Origin: Bacillus sp. B1-b2 | GTDB lineage: Bacteria > Bacillota > Bacilli > Bacillales > Cytobacillaceae | NCBI RefSeq assembly: GCF_009183415.1 | Contig: NZ_WEHU01000005.1 | Span: forward strand, 62,001 to 126,000 | Reading direction: 5' to 3' | DNA: 64,000 nucleotides | Shown: positions 16,189 through 24,724 of the stretch, one piece after another | Layout of the letters: each line of letters opens with the position of its first letter | Position numbering within the stretch: position 1 is the stretch's first letter | Notes under the pieces: model-generated | Database searches by the model: none | The model's input: the letters and a program-made list of their open reading frames with translations, nothing else | What the model was told of the DNA's origin: nothing | Program-made: the position numbers and the translations under genes

Positions 16189-18333
16189 ATGATGAATCAA
16201 GCAATAGAAGTATTAAAACAATATTTTGGGTATAACCATTTTCGAAAAGGACAAGAAGATGTTATTAAGCACATTCTAACAGGTGAAGATGTTGTTTGTA
16301 TTATGCCTACAGGCGGTGGGAAATCTATCTGTTATCAAGTACCAGCAATGGTTTTTCCTGGTGTGACAATAGTAATATCACCTTTAATATCCTTAATGAA
16401 AGATCAAGTGGATTCCTTAACAGAAGTAGGTATTCCAGCTACATATATTAATAGTACTTTAACCGTCCAAGAAATGAACGATAGATTGTATGATCTCAAA
16501 GCAGGAAAATATAAATTATTATATGTTGCTCCTGAAAGATTAGAAGCAGGTTTATTTGCAGAAGTAATGGATGAGATGCCTATTTCATTAATAGCAGTAG
16601 ATGAAGCGCATTGTATCTCTCAGTGGGGTCATGATTTTCGACCAAGTTATGCTAAAATTGGGTCCATAATAAGTAGAATGAAGAAAAAGCCTGTTATAGC
16701 TGCACTAACAGCTACAGCAACACCAAAGGTTCAAGAAGATATTTGTGAGCAATTAAAGATTAATCCTAATAATAGTGTTAAGACAGGCTTTCAAAGGGAG
16801 AATTTATCTTTATCTATTGTAAAGGGTGCAGACAAACTTTCTTATATGGATTCTTTTCTTCAACAAAATAGAGAAGAATCAGGTATTATATATGCGACAA
16901 CTAGACAGGATGTCGAAAAAATTCATGAGCGATTGTCCAAAAAGGGGTATTCTGTTTCCAAGTATCATGGTGGAATGAGAGATATAGAAAGAGAAGAACA
17001 ACAACAATCTTTTATTAATGATAATAATCAAATAATGATTGCTACTACTGCGTTTGGAATGGGTATTGATAAAAGTAACATTAGATATATTATTCATTAT
17101 CAATTGCCTAAAAATATGGAAGGGTATTATCAAGAAGCTGGAAGAGCTGGGAGAGACGGGTTAGCTAGTAAGTGTATATTGTTATATTCAGCACAGGATA
17201 TTCGTATTCAACGGTTCTTAATAGAGCAAACTTCCTTCGATATGGACAAGCAAAAACAAGAAATAGAGAAACTACAGGCAATGATCAATTTCTGTCATAC
17301 AGAGGGCTGCTTAGAACAATACATACTCCAGTATTTCGGTGAAGTTCACTCTGAAAAATGTGGCAGGTGCTCCAATTGTACAGATAATCGTTCGATGGTA
17401 GATGTAACGATTGAAACGCAAAAAGTTTTATCTTGTATGATTAGAATGGGAGAAAAATTTGGTAAAACAATGATAGCGCAAGTCTTAACTGGTTCGAAAA
17501 GTAAGAAAGTTATTGATTTTCAACTAGATAAGATTAAGACCTATGGATTAATGAAAGAAAAGTCAGCCAAAGAAATTAGTGATTTTATGGAATTTCTAAT
17601 ATCTGAACAATATATTGATGTTAGCCTAGGTTCTATGCCCATTTTAAAGGTTGCTAATAAAGGAAAAGAAGTTTTATTAGGTAATGTAAAAGTGATGAGA
17701 AAAGAGCAAATGCAGGTAGTTAGCATTACAGAAGAAAATGGTCTTTTCCATTTCTTAAGAAGTATACGCAAACAATTGGCAGATCAAGAAAAAGTTCCTC
17801 CATTTGTTGTTTTCTCAGATGAAACATTACGGAATATATCTTTATTAAAACCTTCAACATTAGAAGAATTCCGTCAAATTAAGGGAATTGGAGATCATAA
17901 GTTAAAAAAATACGGAGAAACTATGATCCATAGTCTGAATCAGTACCAGAGTGAGAATGAACAAGAAATTCAAGAAGTAAACACTCATAATAGTTTGTTG
18001 AAAAAGACTACTTCTAAGAAATCTGTGGAAAATTCCCATTTAGTAACATTGGAGTTGTTTCAAGAAGGACTTGATATCAAGCAAATTGCCAAGAATCGAG
18101 AATTGAATGTACAAACAATTGAGAATCATTTACTTAAATGTGGAGAAGAAGCAAGAGATATAAATTGGAACGTCTTTCTAAGCGACGAAGATCATAGCAA
18201 GATAATGGAGGTAGTGAACGAATTAGGAAATAGTAAACTCAAGCCGATTAAAGAAGCATTACCTTCAGAAATTTCCTATTTCATGATAAAAATTGCACTA
18301 ATGTTAAATAGCCGAGATACCGTTAAGCATTAA
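16189..18333 (+). CDS. recQ: ATP-dependent DNA helicase RecQ with C-terminal HTH extension
   Basis: A 714-residue SF2 helicase of the RecQ family, for DNA repair and fork processing. Motif I is MPTGGGKSICYQ, motif II AVDEAHCISQWGHDFRP, motif VI YYQEAGRAGRDG. The zinc-binding cysteines (CHTEGCLEQYIL..CGRCSNC), an RQC region and an HRDC-like domain (SLLKPSTLEEFRQIKGIGDHKL) follow. The last ~100 residues contain a further HTH-like unit (LFQEGLDIKQIAKNRELNVQTIENHL). The ATG pair at 16189 lies 10 nt after GGAGG; an upstream in-frame ATG (16141) has no site. It is longer than B. subtilis RecQ because of this C-terminal extension. Confidence 0.93.
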   Translation: MMNQAIEVLKQYFGYNHFRKGQEDVIKHILTGEDVVCIMPTGGGKSICYQVPAMVFPGVTIVISPLISLMKDQVDSLTEVGIPATYINSTLTVQEMNDRLYDLKAGKYKLLYVAPERLEAGLFAEVMDEMPISLIAVDEAHCISQWGHDFRPSYAKIGSIISRMKKKPVIAALTATATPKVQEDICEQLKINPNNSVKTGFQRENLSLSIVKGADKLSYMDSFLQQNREESGIIYATTRQDVEKIHERLSKKGYSVSKYHGGMRDIEREEQQQSFINDNNQIMIATTAFGMGIDKSNIRYIIHYQLPKNMEGYYQEAGRAGRDGLASKCILLYSAQDIRIQRFLIEQTSFDMDKQKQEIEKLQAMINFCHTEGCLEQYILQYFGEVHSEKCGRCSNCTDNRSMVDVTIETQKVLSCMIRMGEKFGKTMIAQVLTGSKSKKVIDFQLDKIKTYGLMKEKSAKEISDFMEFLISEQYIDVSLGSMPILKVANKGKEVLLGNVKVMRKEQMQVVSITEENGLFHFLRSIRKQLADQEKVPPFVVFSDETLRNISLLKPSTLEEFRQIKGIGDHKLKKYGETMIHSLNQYQSENEQEIQEVNTHNSLLKKTTSKKSVENSHLVTLELFQEGLDIKQIAKNRELNVQTIENHLLKCGEEARDINWNVFLSDEDHSKIMEVVNELGNSKLKPIKEALPSEISYFMIKIALMLNSRDTVKH

Positions 18334-18456
18334 GGAGTAAAGGTTATAAGCAAAGATTGAAAAGAGTTAGAACTCGAACTTTATATAATTATCTCCTAGT
18401 CTAGCAGTTATATTTTGTCTTAAGCTATTACAACTTTATATTCATATTGGAAGAGA

Positions 18457-18670
18457 ATGGGACATTAAAGCTCAGGTTCAGAAAAAAACGAACTATTTAT
18501 ATAGTTCGGTCAGTTTGTAGAAAAAATATTTAGAAAGAAAAAATAGAATTTTTATCCACATAATTTACGTTCCAGGGGTGAGATTGTGGAAAAGCTGAGA
18601 CACTGCAGGCTTTAAGCAGACCGTGGCTCAGCGCGAGCAGCCCCTATTCAGTAGAGTGTTTAATAGCCTA
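18457..18670 (+). repeat. Degenerate GC-richer dispersed element, copy at 18.5 kb
   Basis: Contains GCTGAGACAC pairing with GTGGCTCAGC around an inner CTGC..GCAG hairpin, then AGCAGCCCCTATTCAG, which matches ATCAGCCCCTATTCAG in the better preserved copy near 54.3 kb. GAATGGGACATTA at its left resembles the start of the 10.3-kb mobile remnant. No coding potential is seen. Confidence 0.6.
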
Positions 18671-18708
18671 CATTATATTCTCCCTAAAACGAGGGGTCTT
18701 TCGAGAAG

Positions 18709-18740
18709 ATGAGCAGGAGAATATAAGTCTCCTGCTTTTC
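18709..18740 (+). terminator. Terminator-like hairpin after recQ
   Basis: AGCAGGAGA and TCTCCTGCT form a 9-bp stem with a 7-nt loop followed by TTTTC. It is 375 nt after recQ, beyond the repeat. Confidence 0.6.
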
Positions 18741-18761
18741 GTAATTTAATAAATTATCTAT

Positions 18762-18802
18762 ATATACTTAGGTACTAAATCTAGTAACCTAAAAAAGTAT
18801 AT
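18762..18802 (-). terminator. Hairpin at the 3' end of the AlaX-type gene
   Basis: ATATACTT/AAGTATAT outer arms and AGGTACTA/TAGTAACCT inner arms with a short loop, just downstream of the minus-strand gene. Confidence 0.5.
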
Positions 18803-18808
18803 ATCGTT

Positions 18809-19993
18809 TTAATGTGATATTTCTTTCTGGATTAACTTACTTAATTCTTCCATACATAGAAGAAGGTCTTCAACTTTCTGGAAAGTTGCTTGAGCTAATA
18901 GTTGATTGCCACCGCCTTTACCTCCGTAATTAGAAACGAAAGATTTTATGTATTCACCACAATGAATAGGCTGACTTCCATTATGCTGTAAAAGTATTTT
19001 TCGATCCATTGCAGAAGCAAATAGTAAAATAGAAGAAGATTTAGTTATTAATAATTTTGCGAGCTGAGTAATGTCTTTCATGGATCTATCTTCAAAAACT
19101 TCTTTCACAATGTCCCCTTGGTTGTTTTCTAATAGGCTATGAACGAAATGTTCATTCATTTGGTTTTTTAGGTAGTCATTTTCTTTCACTAACTCTTTTT
19201 TCTCTTTATCTAATTTTTCTAAACGAGTGAAAAGCTCTAATTTATTCGTCTGGAACAATAAACTCATACGTTCTAATATCATATGGGCGTTCTGATAATC
19301 ATTTCTTGCTCTTTCTCCGCTTAAAAAAAACAATCTTGTTTGCCCACGCTGTTTTTCTGTTTTTATCACCTTTAATAAATTAAGTTCGCCTGTTTGATTT
19401 ACATGTGTACCAGCACATGCTGAGATATCAAGATTTTTAATATCTACAATGCGAATGTGATCTGTCACTTTAGGTAGTTTTCGTAAAGGGATTTCTGATA
19501 ATTGCTCTTGTGTTACAAAATATGTGTCTATAGGAAGATTTTTCGTTATGTAATGGTTTGCTTTCTCTTCAATTAGAATCAATTGATCTGGAGTTAATTT
19601 ATTTGTTTCTAAATCAATTGTCGTATAGTCCTTACCTAAGTGAAAGCTTACTGTAGGAATTTGATATAATTCCTCAATAACAGCAGATAATAAATGTTGT
19701 GCAGTATGCTGTTGCATATGATCGAATCTCGTTTTCCAATCTATTTCACACGATACAAATTTCTGTCCTGGCAATTTCTGAACAACATGATAAATGGTAT
19801 TATTAATTATTTGAACATCCTCTACTTCTAAACCATCTATTTTCCCTATGTCTACAGGTTGTCCGCCACCTCCTGGATAGAAAGCAGTTTCTCCTAGTTC
19901 TACGAATATTTTATCTTTTTTTTCCATGGTACTAATGATAGTTGTATTCCAATTTATAATATAAGGGTCTGAATAATATAATTTTTTAGTCAT
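18809..19993 (-). CDS. AlaX-L-type alanyl-tRNA editing protein (DHHA1 domain)
   Basis: A 394-residue stand-alone relative of the AlaRS editing domain that hydrolyses mischarged tRNA(Ala). The first half has the second additional domain with metal ligands in QQHTAQHLLSA (HxxxH) and SACAGTH (CxxxH). A coiled-coil stretch (LEKLDKEKKELVKENDYLKN) separates it from a C-terminal DHHA1 domain with NYGGKGGGNQLLAQA. No aminoacylation domain is present. This matches the long AlaX class common in bacilli. Monocistronic, opposite to recQ. Confidence 0.9.
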   Translation of the reverse strand: MTKKLYYSDPYIINWNTTIISTMEKKDKIFVELGETAFYPGGGGQPVDIGKIDGLEVEDVQIINNTIYHVVQKLPGQKFVSCEIDWKTRFDHMQQHTAQHLLSAVIEELYQIPTVSFHLGKDYTTIDLETNKLTPDQLILIEEKANHYITKNLPIDTYFVTQEQLSEIPLRKLPKVTDHIRIVDIKNLDISACAGTHVNQTGELNLLKVIKTEKQRGQTRLFFLSGERARNDYQNAHMILERMSLLFQTNKLELFTRLEKLDKEKKELVKENDYLKNQMNEHFVHSLLENNQGDIVKEVFEDRSMKDITQLAKLLITKSSSILLFASAMDRKILLQHNGSQPIHCGEYIKSFVSNYGGKGGGNQLLAQATFQKVEDLLLCMEELSKLIQKEISH

Positions 19994-20230
19994 CTTAAAC
20001 TCCTTTGCCTAACTGCTTACTCCATTTTGAAAGCTTTTTAAAGAAGAGTTAAAACAGCTTTCTTCTTATCATAACATATTCTTTTCAAAGTACTATTTAC
20101 ACTTGTTTAAAACGGGATATATATATAACAAATCATGTTTAATGAAAGTGGAGAAAAATAGAAATACTGGAAAAAGAACATAAATGACGGGAGATTTGTT
20201 CATACTATGGTAAAAAGGAGGATATTACAT

Positions 20231-20416
20231 ATGTTTTTCAATAGAAAAGGGATGGAAGATAAACCAGAAGAGGTTTTATTAAGTATGGAAGTTTACGCTT
20301 GTGAATCATGTCATGGTTGGATGAGAAAAGACTTTGCGACAGATGATTTACTTTGTCCTTTATGTGGTGGAAATACTTCCATGGAAATGAGAGAATTGCC
20401 GCAAATAAGTAATTAA
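20231..20416 (+). CDS. YdjO-family cold-inducible zinc-ribbon protein
   Basis: A 61-residue protein with two CxxC knuckles (CESCHGWMRKDF and CPLCGG) forming a zinc ribbon, and the family ending (ELPQI). It matches the YdjO family, described in B. subtilis as cold-inducible, biochemical role unknown. AAGGAGG lies 10 nt before the ATG at 20231; the open frame also has an ATG at 20207, which overlaps that site. A strong bidirectional terminator follows. Confidence 0.8.
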   Translation: MFFNRKGMEDKPEEVLLSMEVYACESCHGWMRKDFATDDLLCPLCGGNTSMEMRELPQISN

Positions 20417-20430
20417 TGATAAAAATAGGA

Positions 20431-20466
20431 GTGTTTCAATAGAAAGCAATCTATTGAAACACCTTT
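20431..20466. terminator. Bidirectional terminator, ydjO-like / splA-like
   Basis: Perfect 13-bp arms GTGTTTCAATAGA (20431-20443) and TCTATTGAAACAC (20450-20462) with a 6-nt loop and T-rich tail. Confidence 0.9.
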
Positions 20467-20471
20467 TATTG

Positions 20472-20723
20472 TTATTGAAGATATTGATCTTGATACATGG
20501 TTTCATAAGCATCTGATGCATCGTTTTCTGTACGGAACAAAGCATCATCATCCTCGATCGTGTGAAAGGTATCATTTAAGAACAAAGCTACTGCATTCGG
20601 ATCTTTTGGGTGTGCAACAATTTCTGCTGGTTTGACATTTGAAACGGTTGGAGTATGAGGGTTATGGTAGATAACATATATTTCATCTCCTACTTGTAAA
20701 TCTTTTGGGTCAATGGTTTCCAT
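20472..20723 (-). CDS. SplA-domain small protein
   Basis: An 83-residue acidic protein of the SplA family (GDEIYVIYHNPHTPTVSNVKPAEIV..HP..ALFLNDTFHTIEDDDALF). B. subtilis SplA represses splAB, the spore photoproduct lyase operon. Here no splB follows: the gene is monocistronic and ends at a terminator, so its target must be elsewhere or it has another role. GGAGGAATTATAG lies before the ATG. Confidence 0.8.
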   Translation of the reverse strand: METIDPKDLQVGDEIYVIYHNPHTPTVSNVKPAEIVAHPKDPNAVALFLNDTFHTIEDDDALFRTENDASDAYETMYQDQYLQ

Positions 20724-21006
20724 CTATAATTCCTCCTTTAAAATGAAAGAAAAGCTGTCTTCTTTAGATTGTTTGTTTTTCAAATGATTTTTATGATGGG
20801 AATATATGGGGAGGTCGAAAATAGAGGACATATATGTCAAAAGCTTGGAAAATCAGTTTCGTTCATCTCTTATTGTGACTTTTATGTGACTAAATTTACA
20901 GAAAAACACTTTTCTATACTATCTATTTGTTTTACAATCAAATAGATACATGATGGGTACATATAACCACCATTATGTTATTTTGATTAGTATAGGAGGA
21001 TTATTG

Positions 21007-23142
21007 TTGTATAACTCCATTTTAGTATTAATTAGCATCCTTATTGTCTATATGGCATGCTATTCTTCCTTTGACTTATTTCAACTAGTAAAAAATGGGG
21101 AGAAAAACAGTCGTTTATTATTCTTAGCCTCTACATTCACCATGGGATTTGGATTTTGGATATTAAGCTTTATAAGCTTAATGGTAACAAATGTGAATGC
21201 AACTGCAAATTATCGGATACCAATTACTGCTTTATCAATGGTTGTAGGTATTTGCTTTAGTGGAATGGCTTTTTATGCACTGTTAGATAAAGAGAAAAAG
21301 AAAAGTAGAATTTTTGTATCTGGCTTATTTTTTAGTTTTTCCTTAATTTCTGTTTTAATTATTAGCTTATATTCCATTGGAAGTATGGTTCAATTTCATT
21401 TACCTTTATTAATGTTTTGCTTTATTTTATTATTTTTGGGTTTTTCCAGTTGTATATGGATGTCCTATTATCGAGTGAAACCACTATTTATACCAGAAAA
21501 ATGGGTTCGGTTTTTTTGTAGCTCTATCATGACAATCATTTGCTTAGTTAACCATTTTCTCCTTTTAAAAACAATAGTGGCACCAATTATAGTGGAGCAT
21601 ATTCATGCTTATGAAGATAGCTTTATTATTTATGTTTCCTTATTTGTAGCTATTTTAGTCCTTGGTGGTTTAATAGGAACAAGTACATTAATAGGAGAAA
21701 AATTAGATGTTAATAACATAAATGTTCGTGATATGCAATTAGCATTAGATGAATCCTCTATAGTAGCGTTTACTGATAATAATGGAATAATTACGTATGT
21801 GAATGATAAATTTGTTGAGATTTCTAAATATACCCGTGATGAGCTTTTGGGTCAAAATCATCGACTTATTAATTCAGGTCACCATTCTGCTGAATTTTTT
21901 CGGGAACTTTGGGAAACGATTTCTAAAGGAGAAACATGGAGTGGGGAAATCTTGAATAAAGCAAAAGATGGCTCTTTTTATTGGGTGGATACTGTTATTG
22001 TTCCGTTCTTAAATAAAAAAGGAGCTCCTTATCAATATGTTTCTATTCGGAGAGATATCACAGAACAAAAGAAAATAAATCTACAATTAGAAGAATCGAT
22101 CAGAGAAGTTAGTGATATTACCTTTGCTCTTGAACAATCAAGTATTATTGCTTTCACAGATAAACGTGGTGTTATTACAAAAGTGAATGCTAAATTCTGT
22201 GAAATTTCAGGATATACTCGTAATGAATTAATTGGAAATACCCATCGAATCATAAATTCTGGGTATCATTCCAAGGAGTTTTTTCAAAAGCTTTGGAGTA
22301 CTATTTCCAATGGGGAGATATGGAAGGGCGAAATTCGAAATAAAACAAAGTTTGGAACTTATTACTGGGTAGATACAACCATTATCCCTTTCTTAGATAA
22401 AAATAATAAGCCTTATCAATACTTAGCCATTCGAAACGATATAACAGAAAAGAAGCGAACAGAAGAAGTATTACATCGTCAAGATAAGCTAGCTGCTGTT
22501 GGCCAATTAGCTGCTGGAGTGGCTCATGAAATTCGGAACCCGTTAACTTCTATAAAAGGATATACAGAATTTCTTAGTTTGGATGAACAGGATTCAACAA
22601 AGAACGAATACTTTACGATTATATTAGATGAAATAGACCGAGTAAATGCTATAGTAGAAGAGTTTATGCTTTTATCTAAACCATCTGAGCTACATTTAGA
22701 AAAAAAGTCTATTTTACCTATTATTGAACAAGTATCAACTATTTTAGATTATCAGCTTAGAAAAAGTAAAATAGCATTAGATATCATTCATGAAGAGGAA
22801 CTGTACATGGTAGAATGTGATGGAAATAAACTAAAACAAGTGTTTTTAAACTTTATGAAAAATGCTATTGAAGCAATGCCACAAGGTGGTAACTTGTCTG
22901 TTCATATTAAAAAGGTACAAGAGGAAATACACATCTTATTTAAGGATAGTGGAATAGGAATGTCAAAAGAGCAAGTAAAAAGAATTGGAGAACCTTTTTA
23001 TACAACCAAGAATAATGGAAATGGTCTTGGGTTAATGGTGAGTTTTAAAATTATCGAAAATCTCCATGGGAAAGTATATATAGATAGTGAAGAAGGAAAA
23101 GGTACAAGCTTTCATATAACATTACCAAATGCTGAGCTTTGA
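21007..23142 (+). CDS. Orphan sensor histidine kinase with MHYT-like membrane domain and two PAS domains
   Basis: About 711 residues: seven hydrophobic helices resembling an MHYT sensor (MYNSILVLISILIVYMACYSSF at the start), two highly similar PAS/PAC domains (each with FTD..I..VN.KF.EIS.YTR.EL.G..HR.INSG), then a HisKA domain with phospho-acceptor His in GVAHEIRNPLTSIKGY and a HATPase domain (NFMKNAIEAM, DSGIGM, GNGLGL). The MHYT signature is degenerate (FWILSF instead of WSMHF). The TTG at 21007 is preferred, with AGGAGG 7 nt before it; an ATG at 20950 has no site. No response regulator is adjacent, as in KinA-type phosphorelay kinases. Confidence 0.85.
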   Translation: MYNSILVLISILIVYMACYSSFDLFQLVKNGEKNSRLLFLASTFTMGFGFWILSFISLMVTNVNATANYRIPITALSMVVGICFSGMAFYALLDKEKKKSRIFVSGLFFSFSLISVLIISLYSIGSMVQFHLPLLMFCFILLFLGFSSCIWMSYYRVKPLFIPEKWVRFFCSSIMTIICLVNHFLLLKTIVAPIIVEHIHAYEDSFIIYVSLFVAILVLGGLIGTSTLIGEKLDVNNINVRDMQLALDESSIVAFTDNNGIITYVNDKFVEISKYTRDELLGQNHRLINSGHHSAEFFRELWETISKGETWSGEILNKAKDGSFYWVDTVIVPFLNKKGAPYQYVSIRRDITEQKKINLQLEESIREVSDITFALEQSSIIAFTDKRGVITKVNAKFCEISGYTRNELIGNTHRIINSGYHSKEFFQKLWSTISNGEIWKGEIRNKTKFGTYYWVDTTIIPFLDKNNKPYQYLAIRNDITEKKRTEEVLHRQDKLAAVGQLAAGVAHEIRNPLTSIKGYTEFLSLDEQDSTKNEYFTIILDEIDRVNAIVEEFMLLSKPSELHLEKKSILPIIEQVSTILDYQLRKSKIALDIIHEEELYMVECDGNKLKQVFLNFMKNAIEAMPQGGNLSVHIKKVQEEIHILFKDSGIGMSKEQVKRIGEPFYTTKNNGNGLGLMVSFKIIENLHGKVYIDSEEGKGTSFHITLPNAEL

Positions 23143-23156
23143 GTTAACATAAAATA

Positions 23157-23203
23157 AAAAGAGTCAGATTGCCGCTGAATTCGCGGAATCTGACTCTTTT
23201 ATT
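23157..23203. terminator. Bidirectional terminator, kinase / coiled-coil gene
   Basis: Arms AAAAGAGTCAGATT (23157-23170) and AATCTGACTCTTTT (23187-23200) with inner CCGC/GCGG. Confidence 0.9.
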
Positions 23204-23208
23204 TATCA

Positions 23209-23955
23209 TTAGAGCTTTTCATCTTTTTCTTGTTGATCTAACTTAATAAAGAATCGTTGAACTGGTCTTGCGATGCTTTTCATATTTTCTTCCAGCTTAC
23301 TTGTTAAATAGTGAATTCTTTCAAAGATTACTTCCTTAATATGATCCAGTTGTCTAGATAATTTACTAACATTTCCATTTGTATCTTCTATATTTTCTAG
23401 GATCGTTTGATGAAAAACCTCTTGAAGGATCAGTTTTTCCTCTAGTTTTGTGTAGATAACTTCACTTTGATGCATTTTTTCCTTCACTTCATTCGCAAGA
23501 ATAGAAAATTCATCTGTTTTTTCTGTTAAATGAGAAATATCTCTGTCTTGATTAATTATTTGATCAAAAAGAGCAGTATTTCGTAGGGATTCCTCGTGTA
23601 TTATTTCTTTTTGTTTCGCTTGAATCTGTTCCATATCTGTTAATTGAGCATAAATGCTGTTCGTTTGTTCGTTAAGGATAGATAACTTTTCCGATAATTC
23701 ACCTGTTAGTACATGATGGTTTGTTAAGTTTTGCTCCATCTTATCTATTTTATCTTTTTGATAGTCTTGAGCTAAAAGAGTATGTGCTTGTAAAGCTTCA
23801 ATAAGAGATGTCAGTTTTTCTGTTTGCTGCTGCTGGTTACTTAAATAGGATTTCATATAACTGTGCTGGTAGTGAGTTTGATTGTGAAAATGATTTTTAT
23901 TAGAAGCTGGAAGGTAGATCTTCCCTGATTTTTCTGAATGATAAATTGTATGCAT
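23209..23955 (-). CDS. Coiled-coil protein of unknown function
   Basis: A 248-residue soluble protein, His/Asn/Gln-rich in the first 45 residues (KNHFHNQTHYQHSYMKSYL), then almost entirely predicted coiled coil with heptad Leu/Ile (for example LSEKLSILNEQTNSIYAQL). It ends with a short basic-amphipathic segment (ARPVQRFFIKL). No signal peptide or membrane helix. I do not recognise the family; such proteins in spore formers are sometimes structural. GGAGGAGGAATATG gives a strong start. Monocistronic. Confidence 0.7.
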   Translation of the reverse strand: MHTIYHSEKSGKIYLPASNKNHFHNQTHYQHSYMKSYLSNQQQQTEKLTSLIEALQAHTLLAQDYQKDKIDKMEQNLTNHHVLTGELSEKLSILNEQTNSIYAQLTDMEQIQAKQKEIIHEESLRNTALFDQIINQDRDISHLTEKTDEFSILANEVKEKMHQSEVIYTKLEEKLILQEVFHQTILENIEDTNGNVSKLSRQLDHIKEVIFERIHYLTSKLEENMKSIARPVQRFFIKLDQQEKDEKL

Positions 23956-24100
23956 ATTCCTCCTCCTTTCTTCTTATCTTATGAGAAGTGGGGGAGAAAG
24001 CGTGCATGGGGCAAAGAGGGGGGGAAGTAATGAGAAAATAATTACATTAGCTTATGTGTACTAAAGTACATGTAATTGCTTTCTATATACTTCTATTTTC

Positions 24101-24337
24101 TTACATAAATGGTGGAATACCTTTAGTGATTTCTGTCATTATAGAGGTAATGGATGCAATATCTTGATCATCTAAATTAAAGGATTGGCGAATTTTATTC
24201 TCCAAATCTTTACTAACATTCCTTTTTCCTACTTCTACTAAAGCAATAAGAGCAAAGCTACAGTTTACCACTCTAGCAAATTCTCTTTGAGTCATTTCAT
24301 AATTTTTTCTAATGAATTTAATGATATCCTTATTCAT
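24101..24337 (-). CDS. Small XRE-type HTH regulator
   Basis: A 78-residue protein that is essentially one Cro/CI helix-turn-helix: IRKNYEMTQREFARVVNCSFALIALVEVGKRNVS, with TQREFARVV as the first helix of the motif and a helical C-terminal tail (DDQDIASITSIMTEI). No partner gene is adjacent and no target is evident. It could act on the upstream AT-rich region that it shares with the divergent puc operon, but this is only positional inference. AGGTGAACC lies before the ATG. Confidence 0.75.
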   Translation of the reverse strand: MNKDIIKFIRKNYEMTQREFARVVNCSFALIALVEVGKRNVSKDLENKIRQSFNLDDQDIASITSIMTEITKGIPPFM

Positions 24338-24724
24338 GGTTCACCTCAATATAACTTCTTTCCTTATATAAAATTCCTATTCAATGAATGAAAGGGGGTT
24401 TCAATTGTATAAGTAATGTTTATCCATCCATCCCTACAATAGAAGAATTATAGATTAATAATGTCAAAATGTAAATATCTCAAGCATCTATTTTATAAGT
24501 ATTATTGATTTTAGAAGACATTTTCCCTTAAATAAAGGATATAACACCTCTATAAAGATTTGTGTACTATAACTAAAATATTCTCCTTATATTATATAAT
24601 ACGTACAATGACATAAATTAGCTTTAGAATTAATATTTTAATAACATAACATGTGATAAAATATAACATGATGGTAAGAAACCAATTATAATGGATGTAA
24701 GTCTCATTTTTTCGGAGGGATTTG
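24338..24724. other. Intergenic region upstream of the puc operon
   Basis: AT-rich, 387 bp, between divergent genes. No purine riboswitch fold is recognised. AAACCAATTA at 24678 is a partial match to the inverted PucR-type motif (TTAACCAA), too weak to call. The pucA ribosome binding site GGAGG is at 24715-24719. Confidence 0.4.

Noticed and set aside
24338-24724. Purine riboswitch before the puc operon
   Set aside because: No recognisable purine aptamer core or closing stems; only AT-rich sequence.
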